Notes: generated from the letters alone by a model not told the origin. Numbered from the stretch's first letter, positions 27,155 to 36,421 are shown. The stretch is DNA of 51,278 bases from JAHEJA01 sp965656445 (GCA_965656445.1 CBFHKO010000013.1:1-51278), one strand, 5' to 3'. Program-made: numbers and translations.

Positions 27155-27787
27155 CTAGTAATCCTTTTCGTCAACAACAAGCGCGGCTTCAGCCGCCGCC
27201 TGTTCAGCAACAGATTGCATGAGGGGAACAGCAACGGGTGTCTCTAGCCCCAATACAAAGGCGCGCCCATATCCGATGATTTGAATAACAGAACGCAGAG
27301 CCAGAATGCTAAACATTGCAGGGACCAAGATTTTGGTCGGCCAAATCGGAAGGTTAAGATCAATGGTGCTATCACGGCTCCACATCGGAGCTGCCCAATC
27401 AAAGCTACGTCCAAAATGCGACCAAGACCCAAAAATAAGGACGACAACGATAAAAAGCGTAACAATCGAGGTTAAGCATTCCGCAGCCCAAAGCGGGCGT
27501 CCTCGCAACTGACCCACAACAATGTCCATTCGAATATGACCGCCGTCACGCTGTGTATAGGACAACCCGAGAAACGCAATAAATGGCAGTGCCTGAGAAA
27601 TCCAATCTACATAGCCTGGAAGCGGTTGATTAAATGCAATCCGCCCCGTGACCGATACAACTGCCAAGACCATCAACATTAACGTAGCGACACCTGAAAA
27701 GATCGCAACTTTTTGTTCAACAGTGTATAAATGACGATCAAGACGGCTCAGCAATGAACCATCTTCTAACACAGCTCCACCTGCCAT
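27155..27787 (-). CDS. dctQ: TRAP transporter small permease (DctQ family)
   Basis: Four-helix membrane subunit of 210 residues that bridges the binding protein and the large permease. It includes YVDWISQALPFIAFLGLSYTQRDGGHIRMDI, the typical DctQ segment. N- and C-terminal extensions are polar. GGGAGGAG precedes the ATG. It is separated from dctP by a hairpin-containing spacer. Confidence 0.93.
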   Translation of the reverse strand: MAGGAVLEDGSLLSRLDRHLYTVEQKVAIFSGVATLMLMVLAVVSVTGRIAFNQPLPGYVDWISQALPFIAFLGLSYTQRDGGHIRMDIVVGQLRGRPLWAAECLTSIVTLFIVVVLIFGSWSHFGRSFDWAAPMWSRDSTIDLNLPIWPTKILVPAMFSILALRSVIQIIGYGRAFVLGLETPVAVPLMQSVAEQAAAEAALVVDEKDY

Positions 27788-27811
27788 GCGCTCCTCCCTT
27801 ATTGATGAAAT

Positions 27812-27832
27812 GGGGCAAGACCAGCTTGCCCC
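27812..27832 (-). other. Intercistronic stem-loop between dctP and dctQ
   Basis: Perfect 8-bp stem GGGGCAAG/CTTGCCCC with a 5-nt loop, 9 nt after the dctP stop and without a following U-run. It is likely a 3'-end stabiliser or partial attenuator that keeps binding-protein mRNA in excess over permease mRNA. Confidence 0.75.
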
Positions 27833-27841
27833 AAACCAATA

Positions 27842-28849
27842 TTAGCGCATGTCAGCCAATGTTTTCATGACAAGATCATAGAGCTCTTGGCCCGGGATCC
27901 CTTGGGCTGTCATATCTGCAATCCATTTCTCACGAATGGGATCAGCTGCAATTGATCTAAAGCTGTTGAGTTCGTCTTCTGAGAAATTAACTTTCTTCAC
28001 ATTCTTTTCTGCAAGAATGCTTTCCCAACGATCTAATAGGCTGCCGTAGTTTTCGAGGTAATAGGTAATCGCCTCGTCAACTGAGCTATCTAACGCCGCG
28101 CGGTGCTCATCAGACAATCCCTCATAGGCATCGACATTCACCACAACAGGACAATTTACAGTGCCTGGGTTCAAGTTCTCAGTCCACCAGGTCGCCTGAT
28201 CAATTGTGCGGAATGACAAATGCGCGTGTTGTGCAAAGGCTACTGTATCCACAACACCAGATTCCATCGCGTTATATGCCTCAGAGCTGGTCACAGAAGT
28301 TGGAACCGCGCCCACAGATTTAAAGGCATCCCCGATGCCGCCAGTGGCGCGCACCCGCATGCCCTTCATCCCATCAAGGGTGTCAATAGGATCCCCTGTA
28401 CCGACCAAGTTATATTGTGGCATAGGAGATGTCATCAAAAGCTTGGCATTCCAGCGACCCAAGTCTTTTTCAACAGCAGGGTGCGCATAGACTGCGTGGC
28501 TCACCGCGACTTCTTCGTCGAGTGTGTTCACACCCAAGAATGGAAGCTCAAGAACTGTGATGGTTGGGTTCTTGTCGCGGTGATATCCTGCACAAAATTG
28601 CGCCATCTCGAAAGCACCAATAGAAATCCCATCAAGGTTTTCACGGTTTTTCGATAGGCCACCATAGCTCACATTCATCGTAAATTCGCCATTGGTTTTC
28701 GCAGAGACCAATTCAGCCAATTTTTCGACGTGCTCAGTAAAGGCACGACGCTTGCCCCAAACAGAGACATTCCATTCCTCTGACATTGCTTCTGTGGCAA
28801 TTGCCATTGAGACAGTCGCAATAGCGATTTTTGCAAAAGTTGATTTCAT
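27842..28849 (-). CDS. dctP: TRAP transporter substrate-binding protein (DctP family)
   Basis: Periplasmic receptor, 335 residues. The start at MKSTFAKIAI has GGGAGGAAAG upstream, rejecting the 23-residue extension. A Sec signal peptide covers residues 1-22 (cleavage about at AMS-EEW). MRVRATGGIGDAFKSVGAVPTSVTSSEAYNAMESGVVDTV contains the ligand carboxylate-binding Arg of DctP proteins. Substrate unknown: the fold group includes members for sugar acids, aromatic acids and osmolytes. First gene of dctPQM. Confidence 0.93.
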   Translation of the reverse strand: MKSTFAKIAIATVSMAIATEAMSEEWNVSVWGKRRAFTEHVEKLAELVSAKTNGEFTMNVSYGGLSKNRENLDGISIGAFEMAQFCAGYHRDKNPTITVLELPFLGVNTLDEEVAVSHAVYAHPAVEKDLGRWNAKLLMTSPMPQYNLVGTGDPIDTLDGMKGMRVRATGGIGDAFKSVGAVPTSVTSSEAYNAMESGVVDTVAFAQHAHLSFRTIDQATWWTENLNPGTVNCPVVVNVDAYEGLSDEHRAALDSSVDEAITYYLENYGSLLDRWESILAEKNVKKVNFSEDELNSFRSIAADPIREKWIADMTAQGIPGQELYDLVMKTLADMR

Positions 28850-28926
28850 TCTTTCCTCCCATTTATTCTTATAAGAGGATGTTAGCGCGCAAACTGCACA
28901 ACGCAAGGAAAGAAACAAAGAGATTG

Positions 28927-28932
28927 ATTATA
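28927..28932 (-). promoter_or_regulatory. Candidate -10 box upstream of dctP
   Basis: On the minus strand a perfect TATAAT (in TTGGATATAATC) lies 77 nt before the dctP ATG. No convincing -35 hexamer is present at 16-18 nt, so it may depend on an activator. Confidence 0.35.
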
Positions 28933-28984
28933 TCCAAGCGCGAAGCAGCTCTTTATCCCAAACAACACTATAGTTTTGACGTGT

Positions 28985-29743
28985 TTAAATCGATCCCGCT
29001 TCGACCATATAGTTATTCGCGCTGCACATGGCCGAGTCATCCGCAGCCAAAAAGAATACCATTCTTGCGACATAATGCGGTTCGATCATATCAGGTAAAC
29101 ACTGACGATCCCGCTGTTTTTCCAATGCTTCAGGCGTAATCCAAAGATCCTTTTGACGCTGTGTCATGATCCATCCAGGCACAACTGTATTCACGCGGAT
29201 CCGGTGATTCCCTAAATCCCGCGCCATAGTGCGGGTTAATCCATGAACAGCGGATTTTGCGCTGCCATAAATCGGGAAGCCTGCGCCGGCTTCCATCCAT
29301 GAGTTAGACCCCATATTGATGATTGAGCCGCCCCCTTTTTCAATCATATCCGGCGCCACAGCCTGAATGGTGAAAAAGAAGTGTTTCAAATTGGCTTGAA
29401 TGCGTTCGTCGTAGTATTCGCTTGTCACATCACGCCAATCATGGCGATCATCCCGCGCAGCATTATTGACCACTACGTCAAATCCACCAATGCGGTCGCG
29501 CAAACGATCTATAGAGGCCTTGAGCGCGTCGATATCGCGCAAATCACAGAGCTCATAGGTCACGGAACCGTCGATCCCATCCACCAAGGCTTGGCTTGCT
29601 GTGGCATCCATATCCAAAAACGCAACATGTGCGCCTTGTTCAGCGAAACCTTTAACAATTTCGGCTCCGATTCCCGACGCCCCACCGGAAACAAGAACGT
29701 TTTTACCTTTTAGGCTTGGGTATATTGCGTAATTCTGTGTCAT
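28985..29743 (-). CDS. SDR family oxidoreductase, D-xylose 1-dehydrogenase (XylB)-like
   Basis: Classical short-chain dehydrogenase of 252 residues. Cofactor loop GGASGIG is at 20-26, with catalytic Ser146, Tyr159 and Lys163. An acidic residue after strand 2 (FLDMD) favours NAD(H). The opening AIYPSLKGK, the NNAARDDRHDWRDVT segment, the DERI-N-L-H stretch and the QCLPDMIEP ending resemble Caulobacter crescentus XylB as I remember it, so an aldose or sugar 1-dehydrogenase role is likely. ATG 29743 has AGGAGG upstream. It is the last gene of the leftward opp operon, 58 nt after the GNAT gene. Confidence 0.85.
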   Translation of the reverse strand: MTQNYAIYPSLKGKNVLVSGGASGIGAEIVKGFAEQGAHVAFLDMDATASQALVDGIDGSVTYELCDLRDIDALKASIDRLRDRIGGFDVVVNNAARDDRHDWRDVTSEYYDERIQANLKHFFFTIQAVAPDMIEKGGGSIINMGSNSWMEAGAGFPIYGSAKSAVHGLTRTMARDLGNHRIRVNTVVPGWIMTQRQKDLWITPEALEKQRDRQCLPDMIEPHYVARMVFFLAADDSAMCSANNYMVEAGSI

Positions 29744-29801
29744 GACGCGCCTCCTGTTGGAGGACACAAGAGCAAAGCTTGACCGCCTTTGCAAGTCCGA
29801 T

Positions 29802-30602
29802 CTATTCGTCAGGATATTTGCAAAAGGAATGAGAGTGCTCTTTTAGATCAAATCCGCATTTTGCATAGAGACGATGCGCGGTGCTCTCTGCCTCTGCAAT
29901 AATAACATAGGTCTCAACAGGTTGCCCAATTTCATTGGCGGCAAAGGCAATCAACTGTCCTGCTATTCCCTGTCCACGGTAGGATTTTTTGGTTCCAACC
30001 GATTGATACCGTGCAATGCCATCTGTCGCAAATAACCCCATGTCACCAATGCAGGCATCTTGATCAAACGCGGCCACCCAAATTCCTTTGCCTTGATCAA
30101 CCAAGTCCCGCCGTGTCAGCATTTTCGAGCGCATGAAATCAGGAAAGCTCGGCTGTTTATAGGTCTCTGATCCGATTTCAATTTGGGACTGCGTCACAAG
30201 CTCCCAGTCTTGATCCGTCTGTATCACACGTAGCTCGTAGCTGTGGGACATCTCACGATGCGCTTTGGGCTGAGGGCTTACCAAAACAGCATCACGTGAA
30301 TAAGTATATCCCAATTGCTTGGCCAAAGCCATCACCTCGGGTGAAGGTGCGATATCTTGGACCCACTGCAAGGTGACATGTTTCACCTCTGGATCCTGTT
30401 TGAACGCCGCCTGAAAGCGATCAATATAGGTTTGGAACATGTCCACTGTCGGCGCCTCATCAAAGACGAGAAAATTTCCGTAATAATAGTTCGGCAAATC
30501 TGGAGTTCGCACAACCGCGATATCGTCCTCATAGATTATCTGTGATCGCGCGCCCTCGACCATCAAATCCGTTTTAATCGCTAGCGATAACTCAATCGAC
30601 AT
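29802..30602 (-). CDS. GNAT family N-acetyltransferase
   Basis: Protein of 266 residues with a C-terminal GNAT fold. The acetyl-CoA motif is KKSYRGQGIAGQLI, followed by ETYVIIAEAESTAHRLYAKCGFDLKEHSHSF. The N-terminal 120 residues (SQIIYEDDIAVVRTPDLPNYYYGNFLVF) resemble the degenerate first GNAT lobe of tandem acetyltransferases. The start codon directly follows the oppF stop (TAGATG), so it is translated with the peptide importer. The acceptor substrate is unknown, possibly an imported peptide or amine. Rare as part of an opp operon. Confidence 0.8.
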   Translation of the reverse strand: MSIELSLAIKTDLMVEGARSQIIYEDDIAVVRTPDLPNYYYGNFLVFDEAPTVDMFQTYIDRFQAAFKQDPEVKHVTLQWVQDIAPSPEVMALAKQLGYTYSRDAVLVSPQPKAHREMSHSYELRVIQTDQDWELVTQSQIEIGSETYKQPSFPDFMRSKMLTRRDLVDQGKGIWVAAFDQDACIGDMGLFATDGIARYQSVGTKKSYRGQGIAGQLIAFAANEIGQPVETYVIIAEAESTAHRLYAKCGFDLKEHSHSFCKYPDE

Positions 30603-31595
30603 CTAACCCTCGTCGCGCCAGTGATGACAGGCCACATGATGATCCTCCGTGACCGCATCGGCAATTGGTTTGTCACGGGAACAAATTTCAGTTGCCTTGG
30701 AACACCGCGTTCGAAATACGCAACCTGAAGGCGGATTGATTGGCGAGGGCAAGTCACCTGCCAACATTTCATCCAACGGGGGGCGCGCGTAGGTCGGATC
30801 AGGGACAGGAACGGATGCGATCAAGGCCTTGGTATAAGGATGTTTTGCATTGGAATAGAGGCTTTTGCTATCGGCCAACTCCACCATATTCCCCAAATAT
30901 AGAACCATCACGCGATCTGAGATATGTTTCACAACCGATAAATCATGCGCGATAAAGATGAGAGACAGACCCAATTCGGACTGTAGCTCCATCAAGAGGT
31001 TGATCACTTGAGCCTGAATGGACACATCCAGCGCCGAGACAGGTTCATCACAGACAATCAAGTCAGGCTTGGTGATCAACGCGCGCGCGATACCAATACG
31101 TTGACATTGCCCGCCTGAAAATTCATGCGGATAGCGGTTGATCATACTTGGCAAAATTCCAACCCGATCCAACACTGCGCGCACTTCTTTGTCACGCTCA
31201 GCGCGCGACAATTTCGGTTGATGCGTGATCAACGGCTCCGCCACGATTTGGCCGATCGTCATACGCGGATCAAGCGAGGCCAGCGGATCTTGAAAGATCA
31301 TTTGAACATCTTTGCGAAGGGCTGTCATCTCCCAATGCGAGAGATCAAAGATTGGTGTCCCCATCCATGTCACAGACCCATTTGACGCAGGGAGCATGCG
31401 AATAACCGCGCGTGCTAAGGTGGATTTTCCACAGCCACTTTCCCCAACAATCCCAAGTGTTTCACCGCGTTTTAAATCAAAGCTGACCCGATCAACCGCC
31501 TTTAATTTGAGGGGACGTGTCCACGGCATCGCGCCGCGAGGGTTCACATCAAAGGTCACACTTAGATCGCGCACTTTTAGAATAGGTTCGCTCAT
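30603..31595 (-). CDS. oppF: Oligopeptide/dipeptide ABC transporter ATPase, OppF type
   Basis: Cytoplasmic ATPase of 330 residues: Walker A GESGCGKST, signature EFSGGQCQRIGIARAL, Walker B DLIVCDEPVSALD, H-loop IFIAHDLSVV. The C-terminal cysteine-rich oligopeptide domain (PSGCVFRTRCSKATEICSRDKP) is present; in related proteins this region binds an iron-sulfur cluster. It overlaps oppD by 4 nt. Confidence 0.95.
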   Translation of the reverse strand: MSEPILKVRDLSVTFDVNPRGAMPWTRPLKLKAVDRVSFDLKRGETLGIVGESGCGKSTLARAVIRMLPASNGSVTWMGTPIFDLSHWEMTALRKDVQMIFQDPLASLDPRMTIGQIVAEPLITHQPKLSRAERDKEVRAVLDRVGILPSMINRYPHEFSGGQCQRIGIARALITKPDLIVCDEPVSALDVSIQAQVINLLMELQSELGLSLIFIAHDLSVVKHISDRVMVLYLGNMVELADSKSLYSNAKHPYTKALIASVPVPDPTYARPPLDEMLAGDLPSPINPPSGCVFRTRCSKATEICSRDKPIADAVTEDHHVACHHWRDEG

Positions 31596-32560
31596 GACAA
31601 TTCTCCTGATGCGACGTGACAGGACCGATGACGTGTTTCAAACGGCGTCAAGCTTGGTCGCGCGCTCAGACAAATATCGCGCGTGAAATCACACCGTGGT
31701 GAAAACGGACACCCCTTGGGCATGTTCATCATATTTGGCGGACTTCCTGGAATAGACTGAAGCGCCTCTGTGTCCTGATCCAACCGCGGGATCGCATGCA
31801 GCAAACCGCGCGTATAGGGATGGCTTGGGCTTGCGAAGAGGTCTTTGGTCGTGCCCTGCTCCATCACCTGTCCCCCATATAGCACCAGCATCTCTTGGCA
31901 GTTGGCCGCCACGACACCCAAATCATGCGTGATCAAGATCATTGCCATGTGCAATTCTTTTTGCAGATTGGCCAAGAGATCCATGATCTGTTCTTGAACC
32001 GTCACATCCAAAGCTGTCGTGGGTTCATCCGCAATCAAAAGATCAGGTTCACACAAGAGCGCCATCGCAATCATGACCCGCTGCCGCATGCCGCCTGAAA
32101 ATTCATGCGGGAACATTTGAACACGTTTTGCGGCCTCTGGAATGCGAACTGCATCCAACAAATCAACCGATCGTTTGATGGCATCGCGTTTTGACATGCC
32201 CCGATGATGCACCAAGACTTCCGCCATTTGATCACTGACCCGCATATAAGGGTTCAACGAGGTCATTGGGTCCTGAAAAATCATCGCCATGCGTTCAGCA
32301 CGAATATGATTAAGCTGCGCCGTCGGGATGTTCAGGATATCCTGTCCATCCAGAACGGCGCACCCAGAGGCCCGTCCATTTTGCGCCAAAAGCCCCATGA
32401 GCGAAAACACGGTTTGCGATTTTCCCGAACCACTTTCACCGACAATGGCGAGCGACTGACCCCGATCAACAGAAAAGTTGATGTTATCAACCGCCTGTAC
32501 ACGTCCGTCATTGGTTTCAAATTCAACCGATAGGTTTTCAACAGAAAGTAAAGTCATCAC
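31592..32560 (-). CDS. oppD: Oligopeptide/dipeptide ABC transporter ATPase, OppD type
   Basis: Partner ATPase, 322 residues: Walker A GESGSGKSQT, signature EFSGGMRQRVMIAMAL, Walker B DLLIADEPTTALD, H-loop LITHDLGVV, and the C-terminal oligo_HPY-type segment PKGCPFSPRCDFTRDIC. It lies 5 nt downstream of oppC and overlaps oppF. Confidence 0.95.
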   Translation of the reverse strand: MMTLLSVENLSVEFETNDGRVQAVDNINFSVDRGQSLAIVGESGSGKSQTVFSLMGLLAQNGRASGCAVLDGQDILNIPTAQLNHIRAERMAMIFQDPMTSLNPYMRVSDQMAEVLVHHRGMSKRDAIKRSVDLLDAVRIPEAAKRVQMFPHEFSGGMRQRVMIAMALLCEPDLLIADEPTTALDVTVQEQIMDLLANLQKELHMAMILITHDLGVVAANCQEMLVLYGGQVMEQGTTKDLFASPSHPYTRGLLHAIPRLDQDTEALQSIPGSPPNMMNMPKGCPFSPRCDFTRDICLSARPSLTPFETRHRSCHVASGELS

Positions 32561-32565
32561 AGCAC

Positions 32566-33501
32566 CTATCGATCTTTGGGATCGAGTGCATCGCGCAATC
32601 CATCACCAATGTAGAAAAAACAAAACAAAACGACCGTAAAGAAGAACAGAGGGAACCCGATTTGCCAATAGGTCCCATATTGCATCGTGCTGGTTCCCTC
32701 TGAAATCAAAACGCCCCAACTGGTGTCTGGTTCTTGAACACCGACACCGAGGAATGAAATCACGCTTTCCGCTAGGATCATATCAGGCACCAAGAGCGAT
32801 CCATAGACAATCACCACGCCCAAAAGATTTGGGATAATGTGACGTCGAATAATCGTAAATGTCGGCACACCTGTGGCGCGCGCCGCTTCGATGAATTCTT
32901 TGTTCTTAAGGCTCAGAGTTTGGCCACGCACAACACGGGCCACGCCGAGCCAGCTGACAAGGCCAACTCCGATAAAGATCATGAGAATGCTGCGCCCAAA
33001 AACCACGAGCAACAGGATCAAAATGAAAAAGAACGGCACCGCATTCAAGATATCAACAATCCGCATCATCACACTATCGACACGACCGCCGACATAGCCA
33101 GAAATCGCGCCATAAAGCGTGCCAACAAAGACCGCAACAAAGGCCCCAATAAAGCCAACCATCAAGGACACTTGCGATCCTTGAATGACGCGCGCATAAA
33201 GATCACGCCCCAAATCATCGACCCCAAAGTAGTGACCCGACTCGATCGACGGCCCTCCTTTTTCGGCGACGGAGCCGAGAATATTCCAGTCTATCTCTTC
33301 ATTACTATATTGCGCGAATAAGCCGCCAAAGAGGGCGAATAGAACAACGGCCAGCAACACATAAGTTGACCACATCGCCGCGCGATTGGCGGCATAGCGT
33401 TTCCTTGCGTCGGTCCATAAGGACCGCCCTTTGACAGGGTCCATATTTGCCAAGTTGTCCGCCAAGGCATCCATTTTGTCTTTTTCAAAAACTGTCCGCA
33501 T
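32566..33501 (-). CDS. oppC: Oligopeptide ABC transporter permease, OppC type
   Basis: Membrane permease of 311 residues with an N-terminal helix, a periplasmic loop (HYFGVDDLGRDLYARVIQGS is the classic OppC motif), and five further helices with the EAA loop EFIEAARATGVPTFTIIRRHIIPN. ATG 33501 lies 4 nt after the oppB stop and is preferred over a TTG at 33528 that overlaps oppB. Confidence 0.95.
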   Translation of the reverse strand: MRTVFEKDKMDALADNLANMDPVKGRSLWTDARKRYAANRAAMWSTYVLLAVVLFALFGGLFAQYSNEEIDWNILGSVAEKGGPSIESGHYFGVDDLGRDLYARVIQGSQVSLMVGFIGAFVAVFVGTLYGAISGYVGGRVDSVMMRIVDILNAVPFFFILILLLVVFGRSILMIFIGVGLVSWLGVARVVRGQTLSLKNKEFIEAARATGVPTFTIIRRHIIPNLLGVVIVYGSLLVPDMILAESVISFLGVGVQEPDTSWGVLISEGTSTMQYGTYWQIGFPLFFFTVVLFCFFYIGDGLRDALDPKDR

Positions 33502-33505
33502 GGAA

Positions 33506-34429
33506 TTAATACCTGATCTGAGGGTCAATCCAGCCGTAGATCACATCCACGACAAGGTTAAAGAAAATGGTCAAGCTTCCCAAAAGAAGGGTAATTCCCA
33601 TCATCACGGCGTAATCACGATTATAGGCCGAGTTGATAAAGTAATATCCCAAACCGCCCGTCGAAAAGATCATATCAATGATGAAGGAGCCTGTGATCAT
33701 GTAGACGAACACGGGGGCAAGATAGGAAATCACTGGCAACATCGCAGGCTTTAACGCATGACGCCAAATGATTGTTTTTTCGGGAATGCCTTTGGCGCGC
33801 GCGGTGCGGATAAAGTTGGATCGCAAGACTTCCAACATGGAGGATCGCGTCAAACGCGCGATTGAGGCCATATAGGACGTCCCCAATGCGATGACGGGCA
33901 TAACGATGTTTTGCCACTGGCCCCCATTCCAACCTCCGCCCGGCAACCATCCAAGCCACAGAGTGAAAATCAAGATCAAGATCGGACCCATCACAAAATT
34001 TGGTAAAACCTGCGCGATCATTGTGAAGCCAACTGCCAGATAGTCAAATTTAGAGTTCTGATTAACGGCGGCAAAGACCCCTAAACTCACCCCAAAGATC
34101 ACAGCAAACAAAAAAGCAAAGGTCCCGTATATCAACGTGATTGGCAAACCCTGCGAAATGATATCGTTGACCGTTCTGTCCTTGTATTTAAAGGACGGCC
34201 CAAAATCGAATTGGGTCACGATACCTGTGATATAATTAAACAACTGTTTTGGAAGGGGGTCGTTCAGCCCATATTTCGCCTCGATATTCGCCAAGACTTG
34301 GGGCGGTAGAGGTTTGTCAGAGGTGAATGGACCACCCGGTGCCGAATGCATCAGATAAAACGTAATGATCGTCAAGATCAACAACGTCGGGATCGCAATC
34401 GCAAAGCGACGCAAGATAAGATTTAACAT
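33506..34429 (-). CDS. oppB: Oligopeptide ABC transporter permease, OppB type
   Basis: Permease of 307 residues with six helices. It contains APGGPFTSDKPLPPQVLANIEAKYGL in outline and the EAA motif NFIRTARAKGIPEKTIIWRHALKPA. It is separated from oppA by a 66-nt spacer with a hairpin. Confidence 0.95.
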   Translation of the reverse strand: MLNLILRRFAIAIPTLLILTIITFYLMHSAPGGPFTSDKPLPPQVLANIEAKYGLNDPLPKQLFNYITGIVTQFDFGPSFKYKDRTVNDIISQGLPITLIYGTFAFLFAVIFGVSLGVFAAVNQNSKFDYLAVGFTMIAQVLPNFVMGPILILIFTLWLGWLPGGGWNGGQWQNIVMPVIALGTSYMASIARLTRSSMLEVLRSNFIRTARAKGIPEKTIIWRHALKPAMLPVISYLAPVFVYMITGSFIIDMIFSTGGLGYYFINSAYNRDYAVMMGITLLLGSLTIFFNLVVDVIYGWIDPQIRY

Positions 34430-34460
34430 GTTGGAAAGTGCCCTTGAGGACCAAAGTATG

Positions 34461-34484
34461 AGGGCACCCTGTTAGGAGCGCCCT
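34461..34484 (-). other. Intercistronic stem-loop between oppA and oppB
   Basis: On the minus strand, AGGGCGCTC pairs with GGGTGCCCT (including G-T pairs) around a 6-nt loop. No U-tract follows. It is 11 nt past the oppA stop and probably protects oppA mRNA or partly terminates. Confidence 0.65.
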
Positions 34485-34495
34485 CGCCTATTTGC

Positions 34496-36112
34496 TTAGT
34501 CAGCGACCTTATAGAGGTCTTTTGAATACCAGTTCTGCTCTGCGTTGTTCACAGGCCATGGCTTCAAGTTTGATTTAAGCATGTAGTTCCCCGCGTAGTG
34601 GTAGATCGGAATCAAAGGCATATCATCTGCGATGATTTCTTCGATACGCGTATAGTTTGGTTGCGGGTTGTTAGATGTTTTCGCATCCGCCAACAATTGA
34701 TCAACATCTGCGCTGTTATATTTTGAATCGTTATATCCAGAGCCAGATCCAACAAGATCCAAGAAGGTGGACGCTTCGTTATAGTCACCACACCAACCGC
34801 CGCGCGCAACTTCGTAGTTTTGGTTGCCGCGCGTATCAAGGAAAGTTTTCCACTCTTGGTTCGCAAGAGTTGTTTGCACACCAAGTTTCTGTTTCCACAT
34901 TTGGCTGACCGCGATTGCGATTTTCTTGTGGCTTTCAGATGTGTTGTAGACCAATTCAACGCTCAAGTCTTCGACACCAGCTTCGGCCAGTAATTCTTGA
35001 GCCTTCGCATCACGCTCCGCTTGGGACATTCCAGCATACTCAACACTTGGAACGTCAAAATTAGCAGTCGCACCAGGCGTAAATGTATAAGCCGCCGTTT
35101 GACCGCCCTGAAGGATATTGTCGACGATGATGTCGCGATCGATGGCATAGGATAGAGCTTGACGAACACGCTTGTCTTTCAACGCTTCGGGGCCAGAGTC
35201 AGCCAAGTTGAACATGTAGTAATAGGAACACAAGCGCGGGAATACGACCGTTTCCTCAGGATGAGACTTGCTCAACGCAGGGTACTGACCTGAAGGGATC
35301 TCTGTACGATCAACTTCACCAGCCATGTAACGGGTAAGAGCAACGCTATCTTCGTTGATGACCAAGGCAACAACCTTGTCGAGGATTGTGCCATCATTAT
35401 CCCAATATGAAGCGTTACGTTCCCGCACAGAGCGTTCATTTGGAACATGCTCAGTTAGAACATAGGCACCATTAGATACAATATTTTCAGGAGCCGTCCA
35501 CGCAGCGCCATGTGCATCAATCGCCCATTTTGGAGCGGGAAATGTTGACGCATGTGTTGTCGTCAAAGCAAAATAAGGAAGAGAATTTTCAAGTGTGACT
35601 TCTAATGTGTGATCATCAATCGCTTTGACACCCAATTCAGAGGGGTCCGCGTCGCCTGCCATAACAGGGCCAGAATTCTTAAGCCCCATCACTTCGACAA
35701 ACCACTGGTAAGGTGACGCTGTCTCAGGATCCGCCAAACGACGCCATGCATAGACAAAGTCACCAGCCGTGACAGGCTTGCCATCTGACCATGTTGCGTT
35801 GTCGCGCAATGTAAATGTGTAAACAGTCTTGTCTTCGTTAACCGTATGGCTCAATGCAACACCGGGAATGAGATTGCCGTCGGCGTCTTGGTTATAAAGA
35901 CCTTCAAACAAATCACGTACGATCTCAGAACCAGACACATCTTCAACGATTTGTGGGTCGACTGAGCTATGCTCGTCAAGAACACGATATGTGAAAGTTT
36001 GGTCATCTGCTAAGGCTTCTCCGGTCACTGGATGCGTGCCCGCAGCCCAAACAGGTGCCGTTGCAAATGTCATGGCTGTCGCCATCAAAAACGCTTTGGT
36101 CGAAAATTTCAT
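34496..36112 (-). CDS. oppA: Peptide ABC transporter substrate-binding protein, OppA type
   Basis: Periplasmic peptide receptor of 538 residues (SBP family 5). Sec signal MKFSTKAFLMATAMTFATAPVWA is visible in outline. The mature part begins with the OppA-like HPVTGEALADDQTFTYRVLDEHSSVDPQIVEDVSGSEI pattern. YSIDRDIIVDNIL and EWKTFLDTRGNQNYEVARGGWCGDYNEASTFLDL match the E. coli OppA group more than DppA. ATG 36112 has GGGGAAG upstream, rejecting a longer frame. First gene of oppABCDF plus GNAT and SDR genes. Confidence 0.95.
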   Translation of the reverse strand: MKFSTKAFLMATAMTFATAPVWAAGTHPVTGEALADDQTFTYRVLDEHSSVDPQIVEDVSGSEIVRDLFEGLYNQDADGNLIPGVALSHTVNEDKTVYTFTLRDNATWSDGKPVTAGDFVYAWRRLADPETASPYQWFVEVMGLKNSGPVMAGDADPSELGVKAIDDHTLEVTLENSLPYFALTTTHASTFPAPKWAIDAHGAAWTAPENIVSNGAYVLTEHVPNERSVRERNASYWDNDGTILDKVVALVINEDSVALTRYMAGEVDRTEIPSGQYPALSKSHPEETVVFPRLCSYYYMFNLADSGPEALKDKRVRQALSYAIDRDIIVDNILQGGQTAAYTFTPGATANFDVPSVEYAGMSQAERDAKAQELLAEAGVEDLSVELVYNTSESHKKIAIAVSQMWKQKLGVQTTLANQEWKTFLDTRGNQNYEVARGGWCGDYNEASTFLDLVGSGSGYNDSKYNSADVDQLLADAKTSNNPQPNYTRIEEIIADDMPLIPIYHYAGNYMLKSNLKPWPVNNAEQNWYSKDLYKVAD

Positions 36113-36245
36113 AGTCTTCCCCGTGGTTGGTTTGAGTGATGTGTCGCGGCCTTCATATACTGACGATAGGATAGACCCCAATACATAAGTATATGCACGT
36201 CGATATGGAGTTGACCAGTATCAGTTTGACAAATTTCACATTCAA

Positions 36246-36263
36246 ATCGTCAAAACTGACGAT
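36246..36263. promoter_or_regulatory. Candidate operator ATCGTCA-N4-TGACGAT upstream of oppA
   Basis: Perfect 7-4-7 dyad 134 nt before the oppA start. An additional TGACGAT half-site occurs at 36161-36167, nearer the gene. The arrangement fits a dimeric repressor or activator. No matching regulator is identified in the window. Confidence 0.5.
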
Positions 36264-36374
36264 ACAACAAGGCAAATCGACAATAATCTCACCAAGAGAC
36301 TCACTAATTATTTTTATGAAAAACAGATACTTACATCTCAAAATTGAAGAATTTTGAAATTTGCACCCTTAGAT

Positions 36375-36390
36375 TTTGCAAAATTGCAAA
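36375..36390. promoter_or_regulatory. Candidate operator TTTGCAA-AA-TTGCAAA
   Basis: Perfect 7-2-7 palindrome 32 nt beyond the dehydratase stop and 263 nt upstream of oppA. Its TTGCAA half resembles the GTTGCA-N7-TGCAAC dyad at 46662-46680. Confidence 0.45.
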
Positions 36391-36421
36391 CTCGACTTGC
36401 CGAATTTGCACAGCCTACAGG

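Larger units (their letters stand above)
36113..36421. other. Regulatory gap upstream of oppA
   Basis: No gene in 309 nt. It holds two palindromes (36246-36263 and 36375-36390, listed separately) and a direct repeat ACTGACGATA at 36159-36168 and 36255-36264. TTTGCA/TTGCA words recur between 36359 and 36410. It is A+T rich and is the expected site of the opp promoter. Confidence 0.6.
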
